Shown piece after piece: positions 5,988 to 15,050 of a stretch of 58,313 bases of DNA. Origin of the DNA: a virus; the IMG/VR virus record IMGVR_UViG_3300037264_003745, positions 1-58,313 of that record; one strand, 5' to 3'. The notes below the pieces were generated by a model. It saw only the letters and a program-made list of their open reading frames with translations, made no database searches and had not been told where the DNA came from. The translations under genes and the position numbers were made by a program. Each line of letters starts with the position of its first letter. The first letter of the stretch is position 1.

Positions 5988-7706
5988 GTGGCGCAGCCCC
6001 GCATCCCTTCGATCGACGAGCTCCTGGCCGGCGACGCCGACTCCTACCTTGCGAAGATCGCGAAGCTCCCGGCCCCGCTCGTCGCGGAAGTCGAGAAACA
6101 GCTCAAGCAGCTCTACTCCCGCATCGGTGCGCACTCCGATATCCCATCGACTCCCATCGAGATGGCGATCCGCAATCCGCGCTACCGCTGGATGGACACT
6201 CCGCACTTCCGCTTCCTCGGCGAGAAAGCGGCGGAGTCGATCGAGTTCCTCGAGCCGACGATCGTCTCCATGCCACCGCGCTGTGGGAAATCGACAACCC
6301 TCTCGCAGTGGACTCCGTTTTGGGCGCTCGCCAAAAACCCGGAGCTTTCCATCCTCTTTGTCTCCTACGAAACCAACTTCGCCCGCCGCTGGGGGCTCAA
6401 GACCCGACAGCTCGTCGAGCTCCACGGCCACGAGTACGGGCTGAAGCTCAACCCGCGACAGACCGCCGCGGACAACTGGGAGCTCGAGAGCGGCGGCGGA
6501 ATGTCGACGGTCGGCGTAGGCGGCGGCATCGGCGGCAAGCCCGCGAAGCTCTTCATCCTCGACGATCTCCTGAAGGATCAGGAGGAGGCTCGATCCACCG
6601 TCCAGCGTGAGAACGCTTGGGAGTGGTGGCAGATGACTGCGATGCAGCGCATCGAGCCTGACACCGCTGTCTTCGCGATCGGCACACGCTGGAACGAGGA
6701 CGACATACTCGCGCGGATGATCTCGGCATCGAAGAGCGGGGCCGGCCCGCGCTTCAACGTGATCTCACTCCCCGCGCTCGCCGAGGAGAACGATCCGATC
6801 GGGCGAGCGGTCGGGGATCCGCTCTGGCCGGAGAGGTTCTCGAAAGCGTGGTGGGAGGCGCGGCGCTCCAACGTCTCCGATTACGTCTGGTCGGCGGTCT
6901 ACCAGCAGCGCCCAACCCCGCCGAGAGGGAACATCATCGACCCGGCGTGGTGGAGATACTACAGACTGAGCGAGCTGCCGGGCGAGTTCGACCAGATCAT
7001 CCAGTCCTGGGATCTCGCGCTCGACGCGCAGAAGCGGACAGACTCCTACCACTGCGGCGGTGTGCTCGCGCGCAAAGGCGCTCTCGTCTTCCTCCTCGCC
7101 GCTTTCCACGAGCACTGCGACATCAACAAGGTGATGAGTCAGATCCTCGACTGGAACCAGCTCTACCCGAAGGCCCGCACCAAGCTCATCGAGCGCGCGA
7201 TCAGCGGCCCCGCGGTCGTCCAGATGCTCCAGCATCAGGTGAGCGGGATGACGCCGTGGCCCCCGAAGGGAACGCGGAAGGACTCGAAGGAGGGGTGTCT
7301 TCACGCGATCCTGCCCGACATCCGCTCCGGCAACGTCCTCCTCCCGCTCAACTACGACGGCTCGAGACCGAAGTGGGTGGACGACATGACGGGCGAGGTG
7401 AGCAGCTTCCCGCACGCTCCTCATGACGATTGGGTCGACATGCTGAGCATGGGCGTCGCGTTCCTTCTCCCCTCCGCCCGGCGCGCAATCTCCGATGCCC
7501 ATGCCGAGGCACTGGCCTTGAAGCGGCCCGAGACTTCCGAGCAGGAACACGCCCGCTCCCTCCACTCCATCATCTCGAAGGTTGCCAAACCGCGGATGGA
7601 CGCGATGCGGAAGCTACAGGCGCGAGACGACGCATCGCCGTTCCCCACCAGCACGATCGACAGCTCGAAGCTCCGATCCGGGCGCGGAGTGCGGAAGGTG
7701 TGGTAG
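5988..7706 (+). CDS. terL: Terminase large subunit
   Basis: The protein has 572 residues from GTG 5988; a longer frame from 5868 would overlap the divergent gene and its promoter. This is the ATP-driven DNA-packaging motor and nuclease. The Walker A-type motif MPPRCGKST is at about 95-103 and Walker B LFILDD at 188-193. The nuclease domain has QSWDLALD (Asp about 342) and a late acidic cluster HDDWVDML (about 479-486). All key residues are present. The putative small subunit is far away at 56161. No clear plus-strand promoter is visible before it, and the ribosome site is weak. Confidence 0.9.
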   Translation: MAQPRIPSIDELLAGDADSYLAKIAKLPAPLVAEVEKQLKQLYSRIGAHSDIPSTPIEMAIRNPRYRWMDTPHFRFLGEKAAESIEFLEPTIVSMPPRCGKSTTLSQWTPFWALAKNPELSILFVSYETNFARRWGLKTRQLVELHGHEYGLKLNPRQTAADNWELESGGGMSTVGVGGGIGGKPAKLFILDDLLKDQEEARSTVQRENAWEWWQMTAMQRIEPDTAVFAIGTRWNEDDILARMISASKSGAGPRFNVISLPALAEENDPIGRAVGDPLWPERFSKAWWEARRSNVSDYVWSAVYQQRPTPPRGNIIDPAWWRYYRLSELPGEFDQIIQSWDLALDAQKRTDSYHCGGVLARKGALVFLLAAFHEHCDINKVMSQILDWNQLYPKARTKLIERAISGPAVVQMLQHQVSGMTPWPPKGTRKDSKEGCLHAILPDIRSGNVLLPLNYDGSRPKWVDDMTGEVSSFPHAPHDDWVDMLSMGVAFLLPSARRAISDAHAEALALKRPETSEQEHARSLHSIISKVAKPRMDAMRKLQARDDASPFPTSTIDSSKLRSGRGVRKVW

Positions 7707-7764
7707 GCGTAGGTGTTGACGGCGGCCCTGGCAGGTGAGACGATCCAGCGTCTGGAGGTGGATG

Positions 7765-8229
7765 ATGTTCCACCAGTCGTGTGAAGCCCTCCGCACCTCC
7801 CTCCTAGCCCGCATCGCGGACCTCGAGTCCGAGAACCAACGTCTCGTTGACAAGCTGTTGGAGAGCCATGACGCAGCGGCGCAGCGGGAGCTCGAGCTCA
7901 CCGATCGTCTCCTCGCCGCCACGAATCCGCTCGCGGCCCGGACGGTGGCGGCGATGCGATCCCAGGCCCCGGCTTCCCCCCTTCCCGTGATGGGGCGTGT
8001 GGGGACATCCCAGGCCGCTCGCCGCTCCGGCGTCCGCCCGGTGCTCAACCCAGCCGCGGCCGGCTTCCGTCCGCTCACCGACATGATGAATCAGCAGCGG
8101 CAGCGCGTCGTCGACCGCGTCACGACGACCTTCCCCCCGCCGGCCGAGTCCGAGTCCGAGTCCGAGTCCGGGCTGCTCGAGCCTCGCTCCGACGGCCACG
8201 ATCCCGGTCAGAAGTCCGCCGCCGGTTAG
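7765..8229 (+). CDS. Hypothetical coiled-coil protein between terminase and portal
   Basis: The protein has 154 residues. GGAGG lies 6 nt before ATG 7765. The N-terminal third is helical with LLARIADLESENQRLVDK, a coiled coil. The rest is Pro/Ala-rich and probably flexible. An in-frame GAGTCC repeat encodes an ESESESES run near residues 128-135. Its location between terL and the portal gene suggests a head-assembly or packaging accessory, but no family is recognised. Confidence 0.6.
   Translation: MFHQSCEALRTSLLARIADLESENQRLVDKLLESHDAAAQRELELTDRLLAATNPLAARTVAAMRSQAPASPLPVMGRVGTSQAARRSGVRPVLNPAAAGFRPLTDMMNQQRQRVVDRVTTTFPPPAESESESESGLLEPRSDGHDPGQKSAAG
8145..8170 (+). repeat. GAGTCC microsatellite in coding sequence
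   Basis: About four tandem GAGTCC units encode a Glu-Ser repeat in the gene at 7765-8229. They are in-frame and prone to slippage. Confidence 0.8.
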
Positions 8230-8241
8230 CGGTATCCCGCA

Positions 8242-10962
8242 GTGGCTCTCGACGAAAGTCGCTTCTTCCCGGCACAGAACGCGAGCGAGGCCGATCTCCT
8301 CCGCTTCCGCGACCGCATCATCAACCGCTGGTCGACGTACCGCAACCAGCACATGGGACGTATCGCCCTCTCCTTCTGGTACTACCTCGGCCGGCAGTGG
8401 GCGGAGCTCGATGCCGAAGCCGCGTTCGACGGTGTGCGAGGCTCGATCCTCCGGGACGTCGACACCTCCGATCTCCCTCGGCCCGTCACGAACGAAATCT
8501 CCCCCGCGATGGAAGAGGAGATGATCGCGCTCGTTGGCCGGAAGTGGATAGCGACCAACACCCCGACCTCCAACGACCCGCGGATCAAGGCCGCGGCGCA
8601 GGTGGCGAAGGATCAGCTCAACTACAGGCTCGAACAGCTACAGTGGCAGCGGAAGCGGCGTCAGACCGCGCTCCACTTCGCGGTCGGCGGCACGGGTCTC
8701 ATCTACAGCACATGGGATAAGTCGTACTTCAACCTCCGCACCGTCGGTGCCCCAAGCGCTGTCTACTGTGGCTCGTGCTCGCTCAAGCTCTACTCTCCCG
8801 ACATCCCCCTCGCGACCTTCACCGCCGGGCTCGAAGGGCGACCGTTCTCGCACGCAGAAGCCGCACGCGAGCTCCCCCTCGGAGAAGGTGAGGGCGTGGA
8901 GGACAAGGACGACGCCCGGATGATGCGGCTCTCGTACTGCCCCCGCTGCCAGGAGGCGCACGAGCTCAAGCGCTACGACGTACCCGAAGAAGAAGCCCGA
9001 GAGAGCGACGACATCCTCGGTCGTCCCCTCGGCATCCAGGAGCCGCGGGGCGGGACGGAGATCGAGATCGACATCCCATTCGAGTTCTACCCGCAGAACG
9101 CGGGTGCGCGCGTCTCTCCGTACGATCTCAAGCGTTGGGGCCGGCGCAAGATCCGCTCGCTCGAGTGGATCGAGGAGCGCTTCCCGCACCTCGTCCATCT
9201 CATCTCTCCCGATCCCCCATCCGAGCTTCTCTACGACGACCCGATGCTCGGCGAGTGGTCAGTCCTCGGAAGCTGGTCGCCCTCGCTCGACTCCGGCATC
9301 CTCGACAACCACGCCCTCGTCGACGAGATCGTGGACGAGCCCTCCTTCCGTCACCCGCGGGGAAGGTACGTCGTCGCCACGAAAGACCTCGTCCTCGAAG
9401 ACTCCCCGCTCCTCGAAGAGCAGTACGACGAGACCGAAGGCGAGAAGCTCTACGTCCCGCGCGTCCAGATGAGCATCTCGCGCTACAAGATTCGGCCGCT
9501 CGAGCTGTGGGGGACGAGCGGCCCTGACGAAGTCATCTCGCCGCAGAATCGCGAGAACGGTATCGACGCCCAGCTCATCGAAGCTCGGCTGCGGATGGGC
9601 GGACCCAACATGTTCATGCACCCGGACATGTGGGTCGACAACCCGATCCGAACGGATTCGAGCTACGGGCTCGGCAAAATCTTCTTCTTCAATCCGTCGC
9701 TCGCGAATCCGCAGTTCGCCAAGCCCGAGGTGTTCGGGGGCGAGCTCATGTCGGATTCGGTCTACATGGAGCGGGATCGTGTGCAGGCCGACATCAAGCG
9801 GATCATCGGGCCGAGTGACGCTTCCCGCGGAGTAGCCCCAAAGAACGTCGGAACCACCAGCGGTCTCCAGCTCCTCATCGAGGGCGACGAGCGGTCTCGA
9901 TCTCTACGTGAGGAGGAGTTCGTCTCGAGCGTCGAGCGTACGTGGTCGCACATTCTTCAGCTCGAGTGGATCCTCCGCGTCGACCCGGATGTCTACCGCG
10001 TCCTCGGCCCCGACAAGACATGGAAGTACGAGCAGTATCGAGGCGCGATGCTGCGGGGCCAGTACGAGATCAAGATCGAGCGCTCCGCATTCATCGGGAA
10101 GAGCGTCGTGAGACGGGAAGCGATGCGGGAGGCGATTGCGGATGGGCTCGTCGCGGTCGACACCCCCGTCGCCCGCCGACGCGCTCTCGAAGCCTACGGA
10201 ACCGAGTGCGATGTCTCGGTGAACGCGGACCAGCAGTACCAAGTCGATCAGGCCGACAGGCAGTGGGTCGACTTCTCCGACAAAGGACTCGTGCGGGTGC
10301 AGGACTCGATCGACGATCCTGGGATTCGCTACCTCGTCCTCGGCACCCATCTCCTCAGCGACGAGGGCCAACGCATCACGCTCGAGAACTCTTGGGACGA
10401 CAAGGCGAGGGCGATCGCCGGGTGGGAGGCCGAGCTCCAGCGCGCATCGGCTCTCGAGCAGTCCGTCATCGCGTTCTACGGGGGGCGGCTGGGGGCGGAA
10501 GAGGCCAAGGTCGCGTACGCCACGGCGATGGTGGCGTACGACGAACAGATGCAGCTCCACGAGAAGCAGCTCGAGACCACTCGTGAGGTGGCTGCCACAC
10601 CGATCCCCGGCGCTCCTCCGCCGCCCGAGCCGCCGGCTCCGAGCAAGCCCCCGCCGCCGATCTTCCTCCCCGCCCTCCTCCAGGACCGCATCCTCACCAT
10701 CTGGCAGGGGATGTTCGAGAAGGCGGGGATCGAGCTGAGCGGTGGTGTCACGGAGGGGATGGAGCGCGACCCGCTCATCTACGTCAAGTTCCGAGCGCTG
10801 GTCGAAGCCTATCGGATGTCCGGGGCTGGGGGGCCGGCAGCGATGCCCGCGCCCAACGGCCCGCCGGCCGCTCCCCCCGCTGCGACGGCTCCGGCAAACA
10901 CGGGCAAGGGCGGCAATACGCCGCCGCCGACTGCGCCGATGCCGGAGGGCGGGAAGCACTGA
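8242..10962 (+). CDS. Portal protein (head-tail connector)
   Basis: The protein has 906 residues from GTG 8242. It forms the dodecameric ring through which DNA is packaged and ejected. N-terminal segments such as FWYYLGRQW and NEISPAMEEEMIALVGRKW are typical of podoviral portals. The stem/wing region around 500-560 includes DRVQADIKRIIGPSDASRG. It is unusually long. One insertion carries CGSC (Cys 176, 179) and CPRC (Cys 233, 236), a likely Cys4 zinc ribbon. The C-terminus is Pro/Ala-rich and probably disordered. Order terL-portal-scaffold-capsid supports the call. Confidence 0.85.
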   Translation: MALDESRFFPAQNASEADLLRFRDRIINRWSTYRNQHMGRIALSFWYYLGRQWAELDAEAAFDGVRGSILRDVDTSDLPRPVTNEISPAMEEEMIALVGRKWIATNTPTSNDPRIKAAAQVAKDQLNYRLEQLQWQRKRRQTALHFAVGGTGLIYSTWDKSYFNLRTVGAPSAVYCGSCSLKLYSPDIPLATFTAGLEGRPFSHAEAARELPLGEGEGVEDKDDARMMRLSYCPRCQEAHELKRYDVPEEEARESDDILGRPLGIQEPRGGTEIEIDIPFEFYPQNAGARVSPYDLKRWGRRKIRSLEWIEERFPHLVHLISPDPPSELLYDDPMLGEWSVLGSWSPSLDSGILDNHALVDEIVDEPSFRHPRGRYVVATKDLVLEDSPLLEEQYDETEGEKLYVPRVQMSISRYKIRPLELWGTSGPDEVISPQNRENGIDAQLIEARLRMGGPNMFMHPDMWVDNPIRTDSSYGLGKIFFFNPSLANPQFAKPEVFGGELMSDSVYMERDRVQADIKRIIGPSDASRGVAPKNVGTTSGLQLLIEGDERSRSLREEEFVSSVERTWSHILQLEWILRVDPDVYRVLGPDKTWKYEQYRGAMLRGQYEIKIERSAFIGKSVVRREAMREAIADGLVAVDTPVARRRALEAYGTECDVSVNADQQYQVDQADRQWVDFSDKGLVRVQDSIDDPGIRYLVLGTHLLSDEGQRITLENSWDDKARAIAGWEAELQRASALEQSVIAFYGGRLGAEEAKVAYATAMVAYDEQMQLHEKQLETTREVAATPIPGAPPPPEPPAPSKPPPPIFLPALLQDRILTIWQGMFEKAGIELSGGVTEGMERDPLIYVKFRALVEAYRMSGAGGPAAMPAPNGPPAAPPAATAPANTGKGGNTPPPTAPMPEGGKH

Positions 10963-11021
10963 ACATGGATGAGTGGATGACGGATGACGGACGACCGACG
11001 GACGAAAGAGAGGGTTGAGAA

Positions 11022-11393
11022 ATGAACAGGATCGACGCCCCCGGTGGTGCAGCAAAGGCAAGCTGGCGCGACAGGATCTTACACGCGTTAGGTAGTGTGA
11101 ACGGGATCGACGATGAGGAAGAAGCCTGGGGGAGGAGGATACGCCGCATCGACAACGAGGTGCAGTCTCGCCGCCCATGGGGGGAAATCGACAGGAAGGC
11201 GAAGGCGAAGGCCGCGGCCGGTGGGGAGTTCGACGATCTGCTCGCGAAGAACGAGGAAGCCGCTGCTGGGGGCGCGGACGCAGCGGATGCCGCGGGCGAC
11301 GCGGATGACTACGCCGCGCAGCTAGAGAGGGAGAGGGAGAGGCGCAGGAATCCCCCTCCCGCAGGCCCGCAGGCGGATGCACTGAAGAAGTAG
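11022..11393 (+). CDS. Hypothetical virion-region protein
   Basis: The protein has 123 residues and is highly charged, with helical stretches (RDRILHALG near the start, RRIRRIDNEVQ in the middle) and Ala/Gly-rich segments. It ends in a Pro-rich tail. The leader before it contains GACGGATGACGGACGAC-type repeats. It lies between portal and scaffold, so an assembly role is possible. No family is recognised. Confidence 0.6.
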   Translation: MNRIDAPGGAAKASWRDRILHALGSVNGIDDEEEAWGRRIRRIDNEVQSRRPWGEIDRKAKAKAAAGGEFDDLLAKNEEAAAGGADAADAAGDADDYAAQLERERERRRNPPPAGPQADALKK

Positions 11394-11409
11394 GCAAAGG
11401 CAAATCACG

Positions 11410-11712
11410 ATGACAACGAAAACAACCTCTTCCGGTTACGTCGGTGACATGCGTCCGGCCGAGAGAGCGGATCAGCCTCCCCCCCGACTGGCTCGAACGC
11501 TTTCCGAGTGGCGGCTGTCGGTCAGCTTCATGCAGGGGGTGAGTGAGCTCATCCTCACCTTCACCACGCGCGAGGCCGCGCTCAAGTCCGCGCTCGCGAT
11601 CATCAGCCAGGGGTACGTGGAGCAGGACCGCCAGAAAGACCCCTCGATCTACGACACCGTGATCTACCCGATCCAGCAGGTTCGGACGATGTACGTCTTC
11701 GAGAAGAAGTGA
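11410..11712 (+). CDS. Hypothetical virion-region protein
   Basis: The protein has 100 residues. The mixed alpha/beta composition, with LARTLSEWRLSVSFMQGVSE and FTTREAALKSALAIIS, suggests a compact folded domain. It starts 17 bases after the previous stop and is followed closely by the next gene. No signal peptide or membrane segment is seen. Function unknown; co-transcribed with head genes. Confidence 0.65.
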   Translation: MTTKTTSSGYVGDMRPAERADQPPPRLARTLSEWRLSVSFMQGVSELILTFTTREAALKSALAIISQGYVEQDRQKDPSIYDTVIYPIQQVRTMYVFEKK

Positions 11713-11724
11713 ACGGGAGCTGAG

Positions 11725-11919
11725 ATGGCGAAGTGGATGGCGAGAGGTGAGGGCGGGGGCGAGGATGAGGGTGGGGAGAAGGCGAGGACGGTGGGGAAGA
11801 AGCTGCCCCCAGCGTTCCTGAAGCGCGGGAAGCGCATGAAGCGTGGCCGCGAGAAGGGCCGCGCCCACACGCAGGCTCGAGCGCTTCAGGCGCAGGCCGC
11901 GGAAGAGAACGAGATCTGA
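11725..11919 (+). CDS. Small basic protein
   Basis: The protein has 64 residues. A Gly/Glu-rich N-terminus precedes a Lys/Arg-rich segment (FLKRGKRMKRGREKGRAH), then an Ala/Gln helix. The gene overlaps the next one by one base (TGATG). The strongly basic region could bind DNA or RNA, or an acidic scaffold. No family recognised. Confidence 0.55.
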   Translation: MAKWMARGEGGGEDEGGEKARTVGKKLPPAFLKRGKRMKRGREKGRAHTQARALQAQAAEENEI

Positions 11920-12173
11920 TGCCGAAGTACCTCCCCTGTCCAACCTGCCACTCGCACGCTCTCGCGACGAAGTCCGGCCTTCTCCACTCCGCCGGCCAGC
12001 TCTCCGCCCCTACGATCTCCTACATCTGCAAGCGCTGCGGCCGACCCACCACCCTCTCCGCCCCGGAGTTCGAGCTCCTCCCCGAGATGTCCTCCGCCGA
12101 GATCACCGCGGCCACTTGTGATCTCCCGTACTCCGCCCTGGACGTCCCGACCGCACAGCACGCCAAGTCATAG
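11919..12173 (+). CDS. Zinc-ribbon-like small protein
   Basis: The protein has 84 residues. CPTCHSH near residue 7 and CKRCGRP near residue 37 form two Cys pairs about 30 residues apart, a zinc-ribbon pattern. The C-terminal half is unremarkable. Its start codon overlaps the previous stop. Its place between portal and scaffold parallels the Cys4 insertion in the portal, but no interaction can be inferred from sequence alone. Confidence 0.65.
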   Translation: MPKYLPCPTCHSHALATKSGLLHSAGQLSAPTISYICKRCGRPTTLSAPEFELLPEMSSAEITAATCDLPYSALDVPTAQHAKS

Positions 12174-12185
12174 CACCGTCGGAGC

Positions 12186-12215
12186 TTGACAACTCCACTC
12201 GTCCACTCCTACACT
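12186..12215 (+). promoter_or_regulatory. Sigma70-like promoter before scaffold and capsid genes
   Basis: TTGACA (12186-12191) and TACACT (12210-12215) are 18 bp apart in a 92-bp intergenic gap, 50 bp before the scaffold start. It would boost head-gene expression. Confidence 0.7.
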
Positions 12216-12265
12216 CCACCTAGTATGAGTTCCACACGTTCACGCCAGCGAAGGGAGAACCCCTG

Positions 12266-13543
12266 ATGCCTGACGGTGATGTAGACGTCACGGTCGGAGG
12301 CGACGCAGCCTCCGACGTTGGTATCGACTCCAGTTTTCCTTCCACCTCCGGCACCGGGCGAACCCCGGCAACGGACGAGGGTGAAGGGGGCGGCGGCGAC
12401 CCCGATCTCGAACAGGTCGCCGAGGAGTTCGACGCCGAGGCACTGGCGGCATTGGGGGGTCAGCGCCCCAGGTCCGTCAGGGGAGAGGGTGCAGACGTCG
12501 ACGGTCGAAGGTCCACTTCCGACCCGATCGACGACTTCATCGAGAAGAACTACCAGGGTGATCGCGACGCATTCGTCCACTCGCTCTATTCGTCACGCGA
12601 GGAAATGAAGCGGATGCGATCGGAGATCGACGAGCTCAAGCACGGAGAAGCCAGCCATGCGCGAGCCCCGATCGCGACCCGCGACCGCGAAGCCGACTTC
12701 TCGTCGGCACGCGCGTCGAACCCGGAGCTCCAGGCCCTCGACCAGGAAATCAAGGTCATCGACAACGACGCGCAGGTGGCGACGAAAGAGCTTCACAGCA
12801 CCGCCGGACGGGCACAACAGGTGGCGAGCCGGGTCAAAGAGCTTCAAGGGCAGATGTCGAAATCCGAGCCCGAGGAGCGCGCCATTTTGCGTGCAGAGGT
12901 GGCAGAGCTCAACGCAGAGCTCTTCTCCCTCGATCAGGACTGGAAGAATGTCCAGTCCGAGCTCCGCCGGCTCAACATGGAGAAGCGTCGCACACAACGC
13001 GAGGTCATTCGTGCGGAGCAGTCCGTCCGCGAGTCGGTGGCCGACGAGGAGAAAGCCGGTAGAGAGCGCGCAGAGGTGATCACGACGACGCGTCAGCAGT
13101 TCGACTCGTCGCTCGCTTCTCACTTCAACACGATTGGGGTAGACCCGCAGTCCGAGCAGGGGCAATTCCTGCGTGAGACCTGCCGTACCAAGCTCCGCGA
13201 CTACTTCTCGTCGCTGGGTGATGGCTACGGGCTCGATGGTGCCGGCATCCACCGCGCGGTGGGGCAGATCCTAATCCGCGCTGTGAAGGCGTTCGGTCTC
13301 CGTCCGAGCCAATCATCCCGGAGGTCGTCCATCACTCCCCGCCCGATCATCACTCCACGCATGCCTGCACCGTTCGCTCGAACCGGGCCGCGTCCCTCCT
13401 CGTCCCAATCATCCCTTGATGGTGTGCTCGACAATCCGAACCTCAGTCCACGCGAGAAAGCAGCGTTCGTGCGAAAGCGCGCCGATGCGGTCTTCGCGGC
13501 TGGGGGCCGGGCCGTTGCTCGAGGTGGCCGCGGCCCGTCGTAG
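12266..13543 (+). CDS. Putative scaffolding protein
   Basis: The protein has 425 residues and lies directly upstream of the capsid gene, the normal place for a podoviral scaffold. The acidic, low-complexity N-terminus (about 1-95) is followed by a long coiled coil (about 110-280, with REEMKRMRSEIDELKHGEAS near its start). A basic, Ser/Pro-rich C-terminus (about 350-425) could contact capsid subunits, as scaffold C-termini usually do. Identification rests on position, charge pattern and helical content rather than motif. It is the first gene of the promoter at 12186. Confidence 0.65.
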   Translation: MPDGDVDVTVGGDAASDVGIDSSFPSTSGTGRTPATDEGEGGGGDPDLEQVAEEFDAEALAALGGQRPRSVRGEGADVDGRRSTSDPIDDFIEKNYQGDRDAFVHSLYSSREEMKRMRSEIDELKHGEASHARAPIATRDREADFSSARASNPELQALDQEIKVIDNDAQVATKELHSTAGRAQQVASRVKELQGQMSKSEPEERAILRAEVAELNAELFSLDQDWKNVQSELRRLNMEKRRTQREVIRAEQSVRESVADEEKAGRERAEVITTTRQQFDSSLASHFNTIGVDPQSEQGQFLRETCRTKLRDYFSSLGDGYGLDGAGIHRAVGQILIRAVKAFGLRPSQSSRRSSITPRPIITPRMPAPFARTGPRPSSSQSSLDGVLDNPNLSPREKAAFVRKRADAVFAAGGRAVARGGRGPS

Positions 13544-13582
13544 TCCGTGGTCGATCACACCAGCCTCCGCTAGGAGACTATC

Positions 13583-14875
13583 GTGCCTGGAGCAATCACA
13601 GACATCGCAAACAGCTTGAAGGTCGCCTACCCGTCCCGAGCCATCGAAACGATGGTGCAGGCCGAGCAGGTCTTCAGGCCCCGCCTCACCCGTGAGCTGC
13701 CGTCCGGTTCCAAGCTCACCGACGGGTACGAGATCCGGTTCGGAGCTCGCCTCTCGCCGTCTCAGAACGTCGGGCAGATCGCCGACATGGGATCCTTCCC
13801 GTACGCGAAGGACGCGATCGACCGGCAGTTCGTCTTCAAGCCGACGATCTTCGCCGCCGACTTCCAGATCGGCATCATGACGCGGTTCGTTGCCGCGTCG
13901 AACGTCGCCGGCTTCAACGGCGGCGAGATGCGGCGACGACCGGAAGAGGTCATGAACGACCTCGGCAAGTTCATCGAGTCGACCTACGTCGGCACGGACG
14001 GCTCCGGGATCCGCGGCTACGTCGAGTCCGACCCCGGTGCGAACCAGCTCAAGATGAAGCTGCCCCACGGCATCCGTCTGCTCCGCGAGAACTTCTACAT
14101 CTCGGAGCGCATCGCCGCCGGCAGCACCGTCCGTGACTCGCTCGACGGCCGCACCATCACGGACATGGCGTACGACACGCGGATCATCACCTACTCCGGG
14201 GCCGACCAGACGCCGGTCGCGGACGATCCCGTCTACGTCGTCTCCGAGACGACGCAGACCCTCACGACGCTCTTCGCGAACGGTCTCCGCGGCCAGATCG
14301 ACGACGGCACGCTCGCGCAGTACATCCACACGCTCGACCGCACCGCAGCCGGCAACACCAAGCTGAAGTCGCTCGTCTACAGCAACGGTGGTGAGCGCCG
14401 GAACCTGACCGAGCAGCTCATGATCGCCGCGAACCACGACATCTGGCAGCGCGTCAGCAAGCGGCCCTCGACGCTCTTCATGCCCGAGACGCAGGTGGAG
14501 AAGTACATCGAGTTCGTCGCTCCCGCGCGTCGCTTCCCCGCGGTGGGTCGCGAGCGTCAGGGCAAGTCGACCGGCTACGACGTCTCCGATCTGCACCACT
14601 TCGCACCGGGCGTCGACATGGACTTCATGATCTCCCCGGACGCTCTGCCCGGCGAAATCTACGGTCTCTCGTGGGATTCGTTCTTCCTCTACGAGGCAGT
14701 CCGTCTCCAGTGGCTCAGCGGCCACGACACCGCGAACCTCCTCCTCCTCCCCGGCACCGGCACGCACAAGGCCGGCTGGGGCGCGTACCTCGTCTCGATC
14801 GAGAACTTCGGCACGGACTTCCCGCTCGCTTCGTGGAAGATGACCGACCTGAAGGATCGGGCGCTCGGCGACTAG
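13583..14875 (+). CDS. Major capsid protein
   Basis: The protein has 430 residues from GTG 13583, following AGGAG. It builds the icosahedral shell. The N-terminus (AITDIANSLKVAYPSRAIET), the LTDGYEIRFGARL stretch and the long beta-rich middle match the general pattern of HK97-fold capsid proteins of podoviruses. The scaffold lies just before it and a strong hairpin just after. Codon use is strongly GC-ending, as expected for a highly expressed gene. The promoter at 12186 and the attenuator at 14914 suggest it is expressed above its downstream neighbours. Confidence 0.8.
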   Translation: MPGAITDIANSLKVAYPSRAIETMVQAEQVFRPRLTRELPSGSKLTDGYEIRFGARLSPSQNVGQIADMGSFPYAKDAIDRQFVFKPTIFAADFQIGIMTRFVAASNVAGFNGGEMRRRPEEVMNDLGKFIESTYVGTDGSGIRGYVESDPGANQLKMKLPHGIRLLRENFYISERIAAGSTVRDSLDGRTITDMAYDTRIITYSGADQTPVADDPVYVVSETTQTLTTLFANGLRGQIDDGTLAQYIHTLDRTAAGNTKLKSLVYSNGGERRNLTEQLMIAANHDIWQRVSKRPSTLFMPETQVEKYIEFVAPARRFPAVGRERQGKSTGYDVSDLHHFAPGVDMDFMISPDALPGEIYGLSWDSFFLYEAVRLQWLSGHDTANLLLLPGTGTHKAGWGAYLVSIENFGTDFPLASWKMTDLKDRALGD

Positions 14876-14913
14876 CGTTCGCTCGTTCACCTTCGTTCGC
14901 GTCCTCACCCGCA

Positions 14914-14948
14914 CCCCAGGGGGCTGATATCCTCCCAGCCCCCTGGGG
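14914..14948 (+). terminator. Strong hairpin after capsid gene (attenuator)
   Basis: CCCCAGGGGGCTG (14914-14926) pairs perfectly with 14936-14948 across a 9-nt loop. CTCTTACTC follows rather than a long T-run, so it is probably a partial terminator or RNA-end stabiliser, comparable in position to the terminator after the T7 capsid gene. Confidence 0.7.
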
Positions 14949-15050
14949 CTCTTACTCGGAGGCTGGAATGCAGAGTGCAGACCCGATCTGCTCTGACCGT
15001 CACCCTCCCGAGGGTGCCGGCAATCTCGACGCACAAGAGGAGATGAATCC

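Noticed and set aside
7715-7743. Possible promoter TTGACG with GACGAT
   Set aside because: The -10 matches poorly and the site is only 22 bp before the gene start.
9904-11943. Leftward frame of 679 codons
   Set aside because: Shadow of the portal and following genes; composition is Arg/Leu-rich and no start signal fits.
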